Source: Clostridium chromiireducens
GTDB taxonomy: Bacteria > Bacillota > Clostridia > Clostridiales > Clostridiaceae
NCBI RefSeq assembly: GCF_002029255.1
Contig: NZ_MZGT01000023.1
Location: 1-64,000 of the forward strand
DNA: 64,000 bases
Direction: 5' to 3'
Positions within the stretch are counted from its first letter, which is position 1. Each line of letters begins with the position of its first letter. This document shows, one piece after another, positions 37,149-46,279 of this stretch. Under the pieces are notes generated by a model. The model searched no databases. It had not been told where the DNA came from and saw only the letters and a list, made by a program, of their open reading frames with translations. The translations under genes were made by a program, and so were the position numbers.

Positions 37149-37594
37149 TTTAATTCCTCCTTCAAATATTAATAAAAAATAAAACCACAAAAACTGATTA
37201 CAAATTAAGCAATCAACCTTCGTGGTTATTAATAATCAAAATTAATATATTTATTTATATATTATAAAAATCGCATGCCCTCGTAGCATACAAACTTATA
37301 ATACTATGAAATTCCAAAGTTGTAAATATTAAATTATTTTTCAATTCTTGTTTTTGCTTTTATATCATTCAACTACATTTTTCACCAAATAAATGGAATA
37401 ATCCTTTTAGTATTCTTCTTATACTCTTGATAATCTGTCTTGAAGTTACTTATTAAGCACTACCAGCAATAACTTTATATGATAATAATTCTAACGGATT
37501 AACAAAAAGATTTAGACAGTATATTGACTATATTGGAATAATATGCTATCGTAATTTTAGACAGTATATTGTCTAACCGAGGAGGAGATATTTT
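37149..37594. promoter_or_regulatory. Divergent regulatory region of cbiM and marR2
   Basis: Near cbiM, the arms AACCAC and GTGGTT with inner TGATT/AATCA (37176-37226) form a leader hairpin followed on the minus strand by TTTTATTTTTTATT, possibly an attenuator. A GCATGCCCTCGTAGCATAC imperfect dyad lies at 37273-37291. On the other side, TTAGACAGTATATTGACTAT (37512-37531) and the palindrome TTAGACAGTATATTGTCTAA (37557-37576) precede the marR gene. No known nickel or cobalamin riboswitch is recognised. Confidence 0.5.
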
Positions 37595-38143
37595 ATGGAT
37601 AATCACAAAGCGCTTTTTTTAATACAGCAAATATATGCAACTCTATTCTCTCTTACTAACAAAATTCAAATTAAAGGTGATGAATATTGTGACCCTTTAA
37701 CCAGCAGACAGCTTATGGCAATGGTAGCTATTATTCATTTACCGGAAAATGAAACAACTATAAACAATATTGCTAAAAAGCTAGGTACAACAAAACAGAG
37801 TGTAAAGCAATTGATCACTATTCTGCAAAACAAAGGATATGTCATTACTATACCAAGCCAATATGATAAACGTGCAGTTAATGTACAGATTACTAAAGCT
37901 GGAACAGATGCCATGATGATAGGTGCCGAAAAATCAATGGAGTTCTTTGGGATGCTTTCTAAAGGCTTTTCTATTGAAGAAATGGAAATCTTATGGACGT
38001 TATTAAAGAAATTATATAAATTTGATGGCGAAGAGCAGGATGGGTTTGAAGAAGAAGCTGATTTTGATATGGGTGAAGATACTCAGGAAATACAAGAGAG
38101 AGCATTAAAGAAATTTGAACGAATAAGAAATGAAGAAAAATAA
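37595..38143 (+). CDS. MarR-family transcriptional regulator
   Basis: A 182-residue regulator. The winged helix contains TINNIAKKLGTTKQSVKQLITILQNKGYV and wing QYDKRAVNVQITKAG. The C-terminal 30 residues are strongly acidic and then basic, longer than typical MarR proteins. GAGGAGG precedes the ATG. Two copies of a TTAGACAGTATATTG motif lie directly upstream, the nearer one a perfect 20-base palindrome ending 18 bases before the start, so autorepression is likely. It is co-oriented with the serine hydrolase 36 bases downstream, probably one operon. Confidence 0.9.
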   Translation: MDNHKALFLIQQIYATLFSLTNKIQIKGDEYCDPLTSRQLMAMVAIIHLPENETTINNIAKKLGTTKQSVKQLITILQNKGYVITIPSQYDKRAVNVQITKAGTDAMMIGAEKSMEFFGMLSKGFSIEEMEILWTLLKKLYKFDGEEQDGFEEEADFDMGEDTQEIQERALKKFERIRNEEK

Positions 38144-38179
38144 AAAAATTATTTTAGTAAATAAAGGTGGTGCAATATT

Positions 38180-39622
38180 ATGAATAATACTATATCTAAT
38201 AACCTTGAAGGTCTTAATGACCTTTTATATGAACAGATGAAGGAATGGAAAATTCCTGGAATGGCCGTAGGTATTATTAAAAATGGTGAAATAATATACT
38301 CTGGTGAATTAGGTGTGCGTGATGTTAATCAAAATTTAAAGGTAACAAAAGACAGTTTATTTGCTATAGGCTCTTCCAGTAAAGCTTTCACTTCCCTATC
38401 AATAGGTATATTGGTGGATGAAGGCAAGCTGGATTTGGATACTCCAATAAAAAAATACATGCCTAATTTTAAAATGCATAATAAATATGCTGAAGAACAT
38501 CTTACATTAAGGGACATGCTTTGTCATCGTTCTGGATTACCTAGACATGATTTATTATGGTATAACAACTTTTCTTTAAGCAGAAAAGAACTGGTAGATA
38601 GAATTAAATACTTGGAATTTAGTAAAGATTTCAGAGAAACATGGCAATATAATAATTTAATGTATGCCACAGCAGGCTACAGTATTGAACTAGTTACAGG
38701 AATGACCTGGGAAGAATTTGTGAAAGCAAAAATTCTTGAACCTCTTGGTATGAGCAGCACAAATTTCTCAGTAGATGTTTCAAAAAAATCTGCCGATTAC
38801 AGTGAGCCATATGCAGAAAAAGGAGAAGAAATTCAGCAAATAAACTTTAGAAAAATGGATTCTATTGGTCCTGCTGGATCAATAAATTCAAATTTGTCTG
38901 ATATGCTAAAATGGCTTAGCCTTCATTTAAATAAAGGTAATGTAAATGGAAAACAGATTATATCAGAAAAAACTATAAGTGAGTTACATTCACCTCAAAT
39001 CCCTTGTGAGCTATTCCCTTTGAAGCTTGATGAATTACAATTTTCATCTTATGGTTTAGGCTGGTTTATTGAATCCTATAGAGGACGAAAACATGTTAAT
39101 CATGGTGGAAATATAGATGGATTTTGTTCCTATACAAGCTTTCTTCCAGATGAGAATATAGGTATAGTTATTCTTACTAATTTAAATAATCCTGCCTGTG
39201 CAATGCCTATAGCTTACTATATATACGACAAGCTTTTAGGCTATGACTATACTGCTTTTAACAAAAAACTTAAAAATGAAGCAGAAAAAATATTTAAAGC
39301 AATGGAAGCTGATAATAAATCTACAAGAAACTCTAAAGAAGAAAACCTTACTCCTTCCCATTCCCTTGAAGAATATACAGGTATATATGAAAATCCAGGG
39401 TACGGATCTGTAAAAATCGAAATAAAAGATAATAGCTTGAAATTAACTCATAGTAATATAGAATATACACTTACTCATAAATGCTATGACGTTTTTACCA
39501 TGACAATGATGAAATATTACTTGATTACTCTCACATTTAATTATGATAGTAATGGAAATATTAAAAGTGTTTCAATACCTTTTGAACAAACTGTAAAAGA
39601 CATTTTGTTTATAAAACAGTAA
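38180..39622 (+). CDS. Serine hydrolase of the beta-lactamase/penicillin-binding family
   Basis: A 480-residue protein of the class C-like (AmpC/esterase EstB) family. The nucleophile motif SSSK lies at about residues 65-69, YNN at about 157, and the KTG-equivalent is NHGGNIDGF at about 310. A C-terminal lipocalin-like domain (about 390-480, DUF3471-like) follows. There is no signal peptide, so it is cytoplasmic and unlikely to be a periplasmic beta-lactamase. Transcription with the upstream MarR suggests induction by a small molecule. The substrate is unknown; peptidase or esterase action is possible. Confidence 0.88.
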   Translation: MNNTISNNLEGLNDLLYEQMKEWKIPGMAVGIIKNGEIIYSGELGVRDVNQNLKVTKDSLFAIGSSSKAFTSLSIGILVDEGKLDLDTPIKKYMPNFKMHNKYAEEHLTLRDMLCHRSGLPRHDLLWYNNFSLSRKELVDRIKYLEFSKDFRETWQYNNLMYATAGYSIELVTGMTWEEFVKAKILEPLGMSSTNFSVDVSKKSADYSEPYAEKGEEIQQINFRKMDSIGPAGSINSNLSDMLKWLSLHLNKGNVNGKQIISEKTISELHSPQIPCELFPLKLDELQFSSYGLGWFIESYRGRKHVNHGGNIDGFCSYTSFLPDENIGIVILTNLNNPACAMPIAYYIYDKLLGYDYTAFNKKLKNEAEKIFKAMEADNKSTRNSKEENLTPSHSLEEYTGIYENPGYGSVKIEIKDNSLKLTHSNIEYTLTHKCYDVFTMTMMKYYLITLTFNYDSNGNIKSVSIPFEQTVKDILFIKQ

Positions 39623-39760
39623 CATTTAAATTCAATTGATAAAAATCACTATGAACAGTATAATCTTTTTATGTTAAATACTTTAACTATACTCTGTATT
39701 TAAATAACAAGGGAATGGATTAACTATTATCACTTCCTCTCTTTTTATGATTTGAAAAAA

Positions 39761-39787
39761 GAGCTGACTAATTATATTGGTCAGCTC
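39761..39787 (-). terminator. Terminator of the metE-like gene
   Basis: Stem GAGCTGACCAATA/ATTAGTCAGCTC read on the minus strand is followed by TTTTTTC, 59 bases past the stop. Confidence 0.85.
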
Positions 39788-39845
39788 CCCTCATCATCCT
39801 TTTGTTCCTACTTCTCTTCAATCCCAAAGATTTAGTTTTAAAATT

Positions 39846-40982
39846 TTATTTCCAGATTTCATCTGCAATTTCTTTAATGAAAATAATTTTATTCCACTGT
39901 TCATCCTCTGTAATAATATTTCCTTCTTCGGTAGAAGCAAATCCACATTGTGGACTAATGCATATATTATTAATATCAACATATTGAGTAGCTTCTTTAA
40001 TTCTACTAATTATAGTAGCCTTATCTTCTAATTCTCCGATTTTTGAAGAGACAAGCCCTAAGACAACCTGTTTTCCATCCCCTAAGAAACGAAGTGGTGA
40101 AAAATCACCTGCCCTATCTGTATCAAATTCAAGATAAAATCCCTCCACATTTTCTCTTCCAAATAGAATTTCTGCAATTGGCTCATATCCACCAGAAGCT
40201 GCAAAGGTTGAATGATAATTTCCTCTGCAGACATGAGTTGTAACAATCATATCATCTGGGTGATTTAAAATTGAAAGATTATTAACTTTCACATAAAGTT
40301 CAGCAATTTCTTTTAAATTAACCCCAGCATCTTGCCTAGCTTCCCAGTATTTTTTATCACAGAACATTCCCCATGTACAATCATCAAGTTGTAAGCTTCT
40401 GCAGCCAGCATCATATAACTCTTTTATTACTGTTTGGTAAGCTTTTGCAATGTCATTTATTAAATCATCAATGTTATTATAAAATTTATTAGTATCTTCT
40501 TTATTTTCTGCACGTTGTAATTCTGCTAAAAATTGAGCTGGCGCAGGAATTGTTTGTCTTGCTACAATTCCCTCCTGTGCAAATTGGTTAATAAATTTGA
40601 AATGTTCAACAAAAGGGTGATTTTCACCAGTGATTTTACCTGACAGTCTTGCAGTTTCTGGTCTTGTTTCTAAGCCATTAAATTTATATCCATTATCTAT
40701 TTCCACTTTTTCAACACCAGTTAATCCCCACATAAAATCAAGATGCCACCAAGAACGACGGAATTCTCCATCTGTTATTACTTTTAATCCAACTGTTTTT
40801 TGCTTTTCAATTAGTTTTGTAATTTCAATATCTTCAATGTTTTTTAATTCCTCTCTAGAAATTATTCCTTTTGCAAATTTTGCTCTTTCTTCTTTTAGAA
40901 CTTTTGGTCTTAAAAAACTTCCAACAATATCATACCTAAATGGTGTTACTTCTCTTTTCTTTGCATTTTCAAATTGCATCAT
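39846..40982 (-). CDS. Short MetE-like methionine synthase (YxjG/YxjH type)
   Basis: A 378-residue protein equivalent to the C-terminal catalytic half of cobalamin-independent methionine synthase. The zinc site is formed by His and Cys in TTHVCRGNYHSTF and the late Cys in ISPQCGFAS. Substrate motifs DDCTWGMF and VGSFLRPK are present. The start is one of two adjacent ATGs at 40977-40982 with GGAGAG upstream. Such short forms probably use methyl donors other than polyglutamyl-folate. No S-box is seen; instead the leader has a 40-base tandem repeat. A LysR gene lies upstream in the same direction. Confidence 0.9.
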   Translation of the reverse strand: MMQFENAKKREVTPFRYDIVGSFLRPKVLKEERAKFAKGIISREELKNIEDIEITKLIEKQKTVGLKVITDGEFRRSWWHLDFMWGLTGVEKVEIDNGYKFNGLETRPETARLSGKITGENHPFVEHFKFINQFAQEGIVARQTIPAPAQFLAELQRAENKEDTNKFYNNIDDLINDIAKAYQTVIKELYDAGCRSLQLDDCTWGMFCDKKYWEARQDAGVNLKEIAELYVKVNNLSILNHPDDMIVTTHVCRGNYHSTFAASGGYEPIAEILFGRENVEGFYLEFDTDRAGDFSPLRFLGDGKQVVLGLVSSKIGELEDKATIISRIKEATQYVDINNICISPQCGFASTEEGNIITEDEQWNKIIFIKEIADEIWK

Positions 40983-41080
40983 GCTTATCTCTCCTTTTAT
41001 TTTCAATTTATCCAAAAATAACAAGTACCAATTTACCAATATAAGTTTCGAGATGCAGAAAAGTTCCGCATTGTAGCATA

Positions 41081-41257
41081 GCTACTCCTTTTTATAAGTG
41101 CATAGCTGCTCTTTTCTAAGGTGAAATGTTCCTTATTGTGCTTCGCACTTTTTTCTAATGTGTGGATGTTCTTTATTGTGCTTCGCACTTTTTTCTAATG
41201 TGTGGATGTTCTTTATTGTGCTTCGCACTTTTTTCTAATGTGTGGATATTTTTCACC
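41081..41257. repeat. 40-base tandem repeat with small hairpins
   Basis: Units start at 41121 (diverged), 41161 and 41201, with a partial unit at 41241. The two full central units (41161-41240) are identical. Each contains GTGCTTCGCAC followed by TTTTTTCT, a small terminator-like hairpin on the plus strand. Just before, 41065-41110 has related short palindromes (GTAGCATAGCTAC, GTGCATAGCTGC). It lies in the leader of the metE-like gene, between it and the LysR gene. Confidence 0.92.
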
Positions 41258-41365
41258 AGGCAAGAAGACTTGTATTTTTTTGAATGCGTCTTAGTAATAC
41301 AAGTATAATACATTTCTTTATGTATAAAATAATTCCTAAATTATATGGCTAAACATAGTTTTAAG

Positions 41366-42283
41366 CTATACCTGATTGAATTCTTCTATTAACATTTCTT
41401 TTAATAATTCAACATAATCTATAGCTATTTTACTTAAAGATATATTTTCATGAATAATGTATCCAATAGTAATTTCCTCTTCCAGTTGCAACGGAACAGA
41501 AATTATATTATTTCCATTTAAATCATTACTGATAACTCCAGTTGAAATAGTATAGCCATTTAATCCTATAAGCAAATTAAATAATGTTGCTCTATCGCTT
41601 ACTATGATGCTTTTTTTATGAGTAAGAGTACTTTGAATTTCTTCTGAAAAATAAAAAGAATTAAATTCACCTTGTTCAAAAGAAAGATATGGGTATGGCT
41701 CTAAATCTCTTAATGTAACGTATTTTTTATTTGCAAGCGGATTTTCAGAACTAATGAAAATATGAGGATTTGCCTTAAATAACTCATTAAAAATCAAATT
41801 ATTCTCTCTTAAAAACTTATTAAGAACTTTAAAATTAAATTCATTTAAATAAAGAATCCCTATTTCACTTCGAAGATTTTTCACATCTTCTATAATTTCA
41901 TAAGTCTTAGTTTCACGTAAAGAAAATTCATATTCATCCAAATTATATTCTTTTATAAGATTTACAAAAGCACTAACTGCAAAAGCATAATGCTGCGTAG
42001 AAACAGAAAAGCTTTGTTTTAACTGTTTTTTATTAGAATAGCGACTTTCAAGTAATTCAGCTTGTTCGATTACTTGCTTTGCATAACCTAAAAATTCAGC
42101 ACCATGAGTAGAAACTTTGATGCCTCTATTGGTTCTATTAAAAATAGTAATTCCAATTTCATTTTCCAGTTCCATAATTGCATTAGAAAGACTTGGCTGA
42201 CTAATAAATAGCTGTCCTGCTGCTTTTGTAATAGATCCACATCTAGATATTTCAACTGCATATTTTAATTGCTGTAATGTCAT
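41366..42283 (-). CDS. LysR-family transcriptional regulator
   Basis: A 305-residue regulator. The helix-turn-helix contains GSITKAAGQLFISQPSLSNAIMELE. The effector domain (about 90-300) resembles the CysB/MetR-like group (QHYAFAVSAFVNLI, SDRATLFNLLIGLNGYTIS). It stops 380 bases before the metE-like gene in the same direction. A role in its control is plausible but only from position. The ATG has GAAGGTG upstream. Confidence 0.9.
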   Translation of the reverse strand: MTLQQLKYAVEISRCGSITKAAGQLFISQPSLSNAIMELENEIGITIFNRTNRGIKVSTHGAEFLGYAKQVIEQAELLESRYSNKKQLKQSFSVSTQHYAFAVSAFVNLIKEYNLDEYEFSLRETKTYEIIEDVKNLRSEIGILYLNEFNFKVLNKFLRENNLIFNELFKANPHIFISSENPLANKKYVTLRDLEPYPYLSFEQGEFNSFYFSEEIQSTLTHKKSIIVSDRATLFNLLIGLNGYTISTGVISNDLNGNNIISVPLQLEEEITIGYIIHENISLSKIAIDYVELLKEMLIEEFNQV

Positions 42284-42352
42284 AAATTTTCACCTTCAAT
42301 CTAAATTAATGTTAAACATCCTCTGCCATACTTGTATATAATAATAGCCTTT

Positions 42353-42457
42353 TCCAAACTGGAAGCATTGCCGCACAGGAAGCTGGACTTAAATAGTTAT
42401 CTGCAATGTGCATTTTAATTCCCCTTCAAATTTTAATAAAAAATAAAACCACAAAAT
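42353..42457 (-). pseudogene. Decayed duplicate of the cbiM 5' end
   Basis: From an ATG at 42413 the minus strand reads MHIADNYLSPASCAAM and then LPVW, matching the first 25 codons of cbiM with a small internal deletion. Homology continues upstream through the leader (TTCAAATTTTAATAAAAAAT and AAACCACAAAA), which equals 37149-37190. Only about 105 bases remain. It is a fragment of a duplicated nickel/cobalt transporter gene, or of a second ECF operon that has been lost. Confidence 0.85.
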
Positions 42458-42676
42458 TACTGCTGCAATTTTTATTTAATTTTAGCATTAGTTTTACAAT
42501 TTTTATTTTCGCATCTATAAAAAACACTTGACTTTGAGTTAGCCTAAGGGTATAGAATAATATCATGCACAAGAAGACAAAAAATATTGTTTATAGTTTA
42601 GCAACACTTTATCTATAGATTGATTACTTTCATTAAATTCTGTGCCTTAATCATAGCGAAAGGAATGATCATTAAT

Positions 42677-43093
42677 ATGAAAATTGCTGTAATAGACGCA
42701 CAGGGTGCAGGTCTTGGTCAAAACATCATAAAAAGGATTCGTAGAGAAATAGACAATCATGTTTATATTGTTGCACTTGGTACAAACTCCTTTGCTACCT
42801 CAAAAATGGTACAGGCAGGTGCAGATGTTGGTATAAGTGGAGAAAGAGCAATTAGTTCATTTTGCAAATCAACAAAAATAGATAGCATAATAGGACCAAT
42901 CGGAATAATTTGCAGTGGAGGTATAAATGGGGAGATTACTCCTATGATTTCTAATGTAATATTTAATATGAACTGTACTAAATATATACTTCCATTACAA
43001 AAACATGGTATCTATATTCCTGGAACAAGAAATCTTCAAATTAAAGATATAATCGAAGAGATTATATTTGATATAAAGCAAAATATATTGTGA
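42677..43093 (+). CDS. DUF3842 family protein
   Basis: A 138-residue protein beginning MKIAVIDAQGAGLGQNIIKRI, with a Rossmann-like nucleotide-binding start and GTNSFATSKMVQAGAD, SGGINGEITP. All are typical of DUF3842, a family of unknown function common in clostridia. The ATG at 42677 matches the family start. The AAAGGA upstream is rather distant (12 bases), and a second ATG four codons earlier sits too close to it. It is followed by a long hairpin terminator. Confidence 0.87.
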   Translation: MKIAVIDAQGAGLGQNIIKRIRREIDNHVYIVALGTNSFATSKMVQAGADVGISGERAISSFCKSTKIDSIIGPIGIICSGGINGEITPMISNVIFNMNCTKYILPLQKHGIYIPGTRNLQIKDIIEEIIFDIKQNIL

Positions 43094-43192
43094 TTTCATT
43101 ATGAATATATAGGGTTGTGCAATGATAATCGAACTTATGTGTATACTCACTGAAATTGAATACATGTTTATTCCATAGGACTATGAAAATAA

Positions 43193-43254
43193 GCTGAAAG
43201 AGAAGGTACTCTTTTTTGTAGTGTTGCATTGAGAAACAGAGTACCTTCTCTTTC
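43193..43254. terminator. Long bidirectional hairpin
   Basis: Arms CTGAAAGAGAAGGTACTC and GAGTACCTTCTCTTTCGG pair over 18 bases with one G-U/mismatch, around a loop of 26 bases. It lies between DUF3842 and the convergent siroheme protein, and likely terminates both. Confidence 0.75.
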
Positions 43255-43294
43255 GGTTGGTTATATGCATAAGTCTAAGCTATAGTATGTTTAT

Positions 43295-43969
43295 TTATAG
43301 GTAACTATTAAGATCTATTTGTTCTTTGAACTCATCTAATCCTACTCTATCTATATAATCCCCTAATCTTTCTTTGCTAGAAGCATTTTCTCTATATATT
43401 TCAATAACTTTTTCTATTAAATCATATACCTTTTCTTCTGATATACTAAGTGCTATTCTATCAGCTATTCTTGGTCTAGCTCCACCTTTTCCGCCAACAT
43501 AGAACATCCATCCTTTTCCACTTCCTATTAATCCTATATCCTTAAATGCACTATCTGCACAACTATGAGGGCACCCACTCACACCCATTTTTAATTTATT
43601 AGGTAATTCCATTCCATGATATATGCTATCTAATTTTGATCCAACCGCTACTGAATCTTGAAGGCCTCTTTTACAAAAAGTGGTTCCTGGACACACTTTT
43701 ATGCTTCTTACACATAAACCTACTGCGGCACCTGGATCCATACCTAGATCCTGCCAAGCATCATCTAAATCTTCTTCTTTTAATCCAACTAATGCAATTC
43801 TTTGAGCTCCTGTAACTTTAATAGCAGCTGCATTATATTTTTCAGCTACATCTGCAAGATTTCTTAAAATATCTGGAGTTACAATTCCAGCAGTTAAATG
43901 TGGTGCAATTGCATATGTTTCTTTATCCCTTTGTAATATTGCACCTTTTTCTAGTAAATCAGTTTTCAT
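43295..43969 (-). CDS. NirB-like siroheme/4Fe-4S reductase domain protein
   Basis: A 224-residue protein corresponding to the catalytic domain of NirB-type nitrite reductases without the flavin part. Substrate-side residues lie in KVTGAQRIALVG. The siroheme/Fe-S ligands are in CPGTTFC and CPHSC, followed by VGGKGGARPRIA. Family members of this length occur widely in clostridia as stand-alone proteins. The substrate (nitrite, sulfite or other) and the electron donor are unknown. It differs from the reductase at 19982 by lacking the ferredoxin insert. Confidence 0.87.
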   Translation of the reverse strand: MKTDLLEKGAILQRDKETYAIAPHLTAGIVTPDILRNLADVAEKYNAAAIKVTGAQRIALVGLKEEDLDDAWQDLGMDPGAAVGLCVRSIKVCPGTTFCKRGLQDSVAVGSKLDSIYHGMELPNKLKMGVSGCPHSCADSAFKDIGLIGSGKGWMFYVGGKGGARPRIADRIALSISEEKVYDLIEKVIEIYRENASSKERLGDYIDRVGLDEFKEQIDLNSYL

Positions 43970-44322
43970 CGCGTATCTCTCCTAATTATAATATTTAATA
44001 TAGATTATTTATGTTATTTAATAATATCTATTAGTTATTGTATCATATTCACATTCTAAACTCTAGTCAAAGCATTATTTTCAAAATATTCTAAATTTAC
44101 AAAAACTTTTATTAATTAAAAGCTTTCAGCATATAAAATTGCACATATTATTAACCACTTATTTGAGGTATCTGATTTTACAAGGGATATTACCTATTAG
44201 TTATCAAAATTTGAAATTTGACCAATTTATATTGGGAATAAAATATTAAAAATAACTAAGAATAAATTAATAAGCAAACTTTGTTACATTTACAAATTTA
44301 GTAGAATAATAGGAGGAATATC
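43970..44322. other. Intergenic region
   Basis: Divergent promoter region of the siroheme protein and the secreted unknown. It is very AT-rich, and no gene or specific site is recognised. Confidence 0.5.
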
Positions 44323-44856
44323 ATGCATAAGAAATTAATTCGTTTAGTAATACTCATAATACTTATAACAATATCAATGAGTAATTTAGCATATGCACAA
44401 GTACCATCTAAATCTATACCTTATGGTCCAAGGATATCAGATTTACAGAATAAAGAAGATATTTTAAATAGTTTAGAACAAATCAAAGTCATACGAGCAA
44501 ATTTAGTCGTGCTTAATTTAAAAGCAAACACTCCACCTGAAGAGCTAAGAACCTTAGATTCAACTTTACAGCGTGATATTAATCAACTTCGAACTATTCG
44601 AACCAATTTAGTAAATCATGCCGATAAATATGCAAATTCAATTTCTGATGTATTCTTTGCAGAACAAATTGTAATTATAGCTAATTGCTATATTGTGAGC
44701 TTAAAACATCAACAATTATTAATAAGGGGACTAGAAAACAATGTGTCAGAAGCCTCAACCCTATTTTATTCAACTTATATGATACCAATATATTACTACC
44801 TTACATTAGGTGATGAACAGATAGCTTATACTCAAACATATACTGTGGTTTCATAA
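44323..44856 (+). CDS. Secreted protein of unknown function
   Basis: The family is not recognised. It is 177 residues with a clear signal peptide (KKLIRLVILIILITISMSNL, then AYA as likely cleavage site near residue 25). The mature part is helical: two related heptad-like stretches (LEQIKVIRANLVVLNLKAN and INQLRTIRTNLVNHADKY), then a hydrophobic, Tyr-rich end (YYYLTLGDEQIAYTQTY). AGGAGG precedes the ATG. It stands alone between two convergent and divergent units. It is probably an exported helical-bundle protein. Confidence 0.75.
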   Translation: MHKKLIRLVILIILITISMSNLAYAQVPSKSIPYGPRISDLQNKEDILNSLEQIKVIRANLVVLNLKANTPPEELRTLDSTLQRDINQLRTIRTNLVNHADKYANSISDVFFAEQIVIIANCYIVSLKHQQLLIRGLENNVSEASTLFYSTYMIPIYYYLTLGDEQIAYTQTYTVVS

Positions 44857-45340
44857 TTAATTCTAAATATAAATTTAGGATTCTGATCAAAGATTATATG
44901 AGTTTGAGTAATAATTTCTTTCAGTAGTTCGATTCTTCTATGGGGCACCAAGTAGTGAAAACATCAATGTTTGGAATGTATGAAACGTTGATGTTTTTAT
45001 TATATTCCCACACTATCTTTGGATAGGTATTGAGATTACTTATCTAAGAATACCTGTTAGTATTCTATATAATTTATTAATTGAGTTTATATATAATTTC
45101 AATAAAAATCTTTTTTAATTTAGCTATCATTACTTATTTTTTTATTATAAGTTGTTGAGTAAACGAAATTTGTGAAAAAATAATTTGGCTAAAATCCCAA
45201 ACACATCTAGGGAAAATTGTGTATCTAAATTGGGGACTGTGTAGTGTCAGCCCCCAATAAAAAACACCTTTCATATTATTTCACTCTATTCATTATTGTT
45301 TTTCCAGACATTGTTCATAAATTCAGAATACTATACAACC
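44857..45340. other. Intergenic region with two terminator-like hairpins
   Basis: At 44957-44998 the arms AAAACATCAATGTTT and AAACGTTGATGTTTT are followed by T-rich DNA, a probable terminator of the secreted-protein gene. At 45226-45258 TTGGGG...CCCCCAA with AAAAAAC follows. No gene is seen. Confidence 0.6.
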
Positions 45341-46000
45341 TTATATATATTTCTTTGGATTTTGTAAAATTGTAATTATACCTCTATTATCAATTTTTAA
45401 ACTTGTGTTTTCTATAGGACTTACATTATTAACTAGGTTCATTCCAACAGCATAAAAGTCATTAGCTAACTCTTTCAAGTCTAAAATAACTGTACCAGAC
45501 ATAATTCCCTTATCAATTAATTCTTTAGCTTCAGGAATCCCACCAATTCCAAAAACCGGTATAAAGTTCGAGTTTTCGCCTGTATTATATCCATATTTTT
45601 GAAGTGCTTCAGCATCACCTATTGCCAAGTCATCAGAATTAGCAATTATCGCCTCAACTTTTCTACCATATGTTAGGTATATATTTTCAATATCACTTTT
45701 AGCTACTTCTTTACTCCAATCAGTGTTTAATGATATAAATTTTTCTGTTTTTATTCCAGAGTTCTCAATTGCTGAAATAGCGCCTTGTGTTCTTTGATTT
45801 GATATTAAGTCTCTCATTGGACCACTCACAAGAACATATTGTAAAATACCATCACCATTTTTATCTATAATACTTTTATTCTTCCATAAATATCTAATCA
45901 TTTCATAGCCAAACTTTTCATACTCACATCCTAAATGGCTAAAAACTTTGACCAAGTCATCATAGGTAGTATCACCCTCTTCATAATTAACTCTTATATT
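45341..46000 (-). pseudogene. Truncated sugar-binding protein (MglB-like)
   Basis: The frame matches the second lobe of galactose/methyl-galactoside-type binding proteins: YLWKNKSIIDKNGDGILQYV, IENSGIKTEKFISLNTDWSK, ANSDDLAIGDAEALQKYGY. It aligns along its length with the intact neighbour at 46280. The signal peptide and most of the first lobe (about 120 residues) are missing. The frame can be extended to about 46000 through VNYEEGDTTYDDLV without a start or export signal. It is the decayed half of an inverted duplicate pair. Confidence 0.75.
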
Positions 46001-46279
46001 TAACCTTAAAGTAAATCTCCAATCATATTAAACAAAAACATATTTACATAAAAGTCCTACTCTAATATAACTTTCTTCTTGTAAAATTAATGAAATATTT
46101 ATTATTGATATCTTTAAATGATTAATTGTTCATATGCATATCCTTCTTCTACTTCATGACTTTAATATCTTACTTCATAAAATAGTTATCATGTTTGTAA
46201 TCTAATAAAATATTGAATAAGTTTTATATAAAAATCAAACACTAACACTATTTAAAACAGGGTACCTGGAGGAATAAAA
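45956..46279. other. Region between the two sugar-binding protein genes
   Basis: The left end holds residual coding sequence of the truncated copy. The right end holds the promoter of the intact gene. No other feature is recognised. Confidence 0.4.

Noticed and set aside
38180..39622. Antibiotic-resistance beta-lactamase
   Set aside because: There is no signal peptide, and the C-terminal extra domain is typical of the esterase/peptidase branch; resistance cannot be claimed.
40983..41120. Possible S-box or T-box leader for the metE-like gene
   Set aside because: None of the conserved S-box or T-box segments is present; the region is taken up by short palindromes and the tandem repeat.
41121..41257. 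Possible CRISPR array
   Set aside because: The 40-base units are contiguous with no unique spacers, and no cas genes are nearby.
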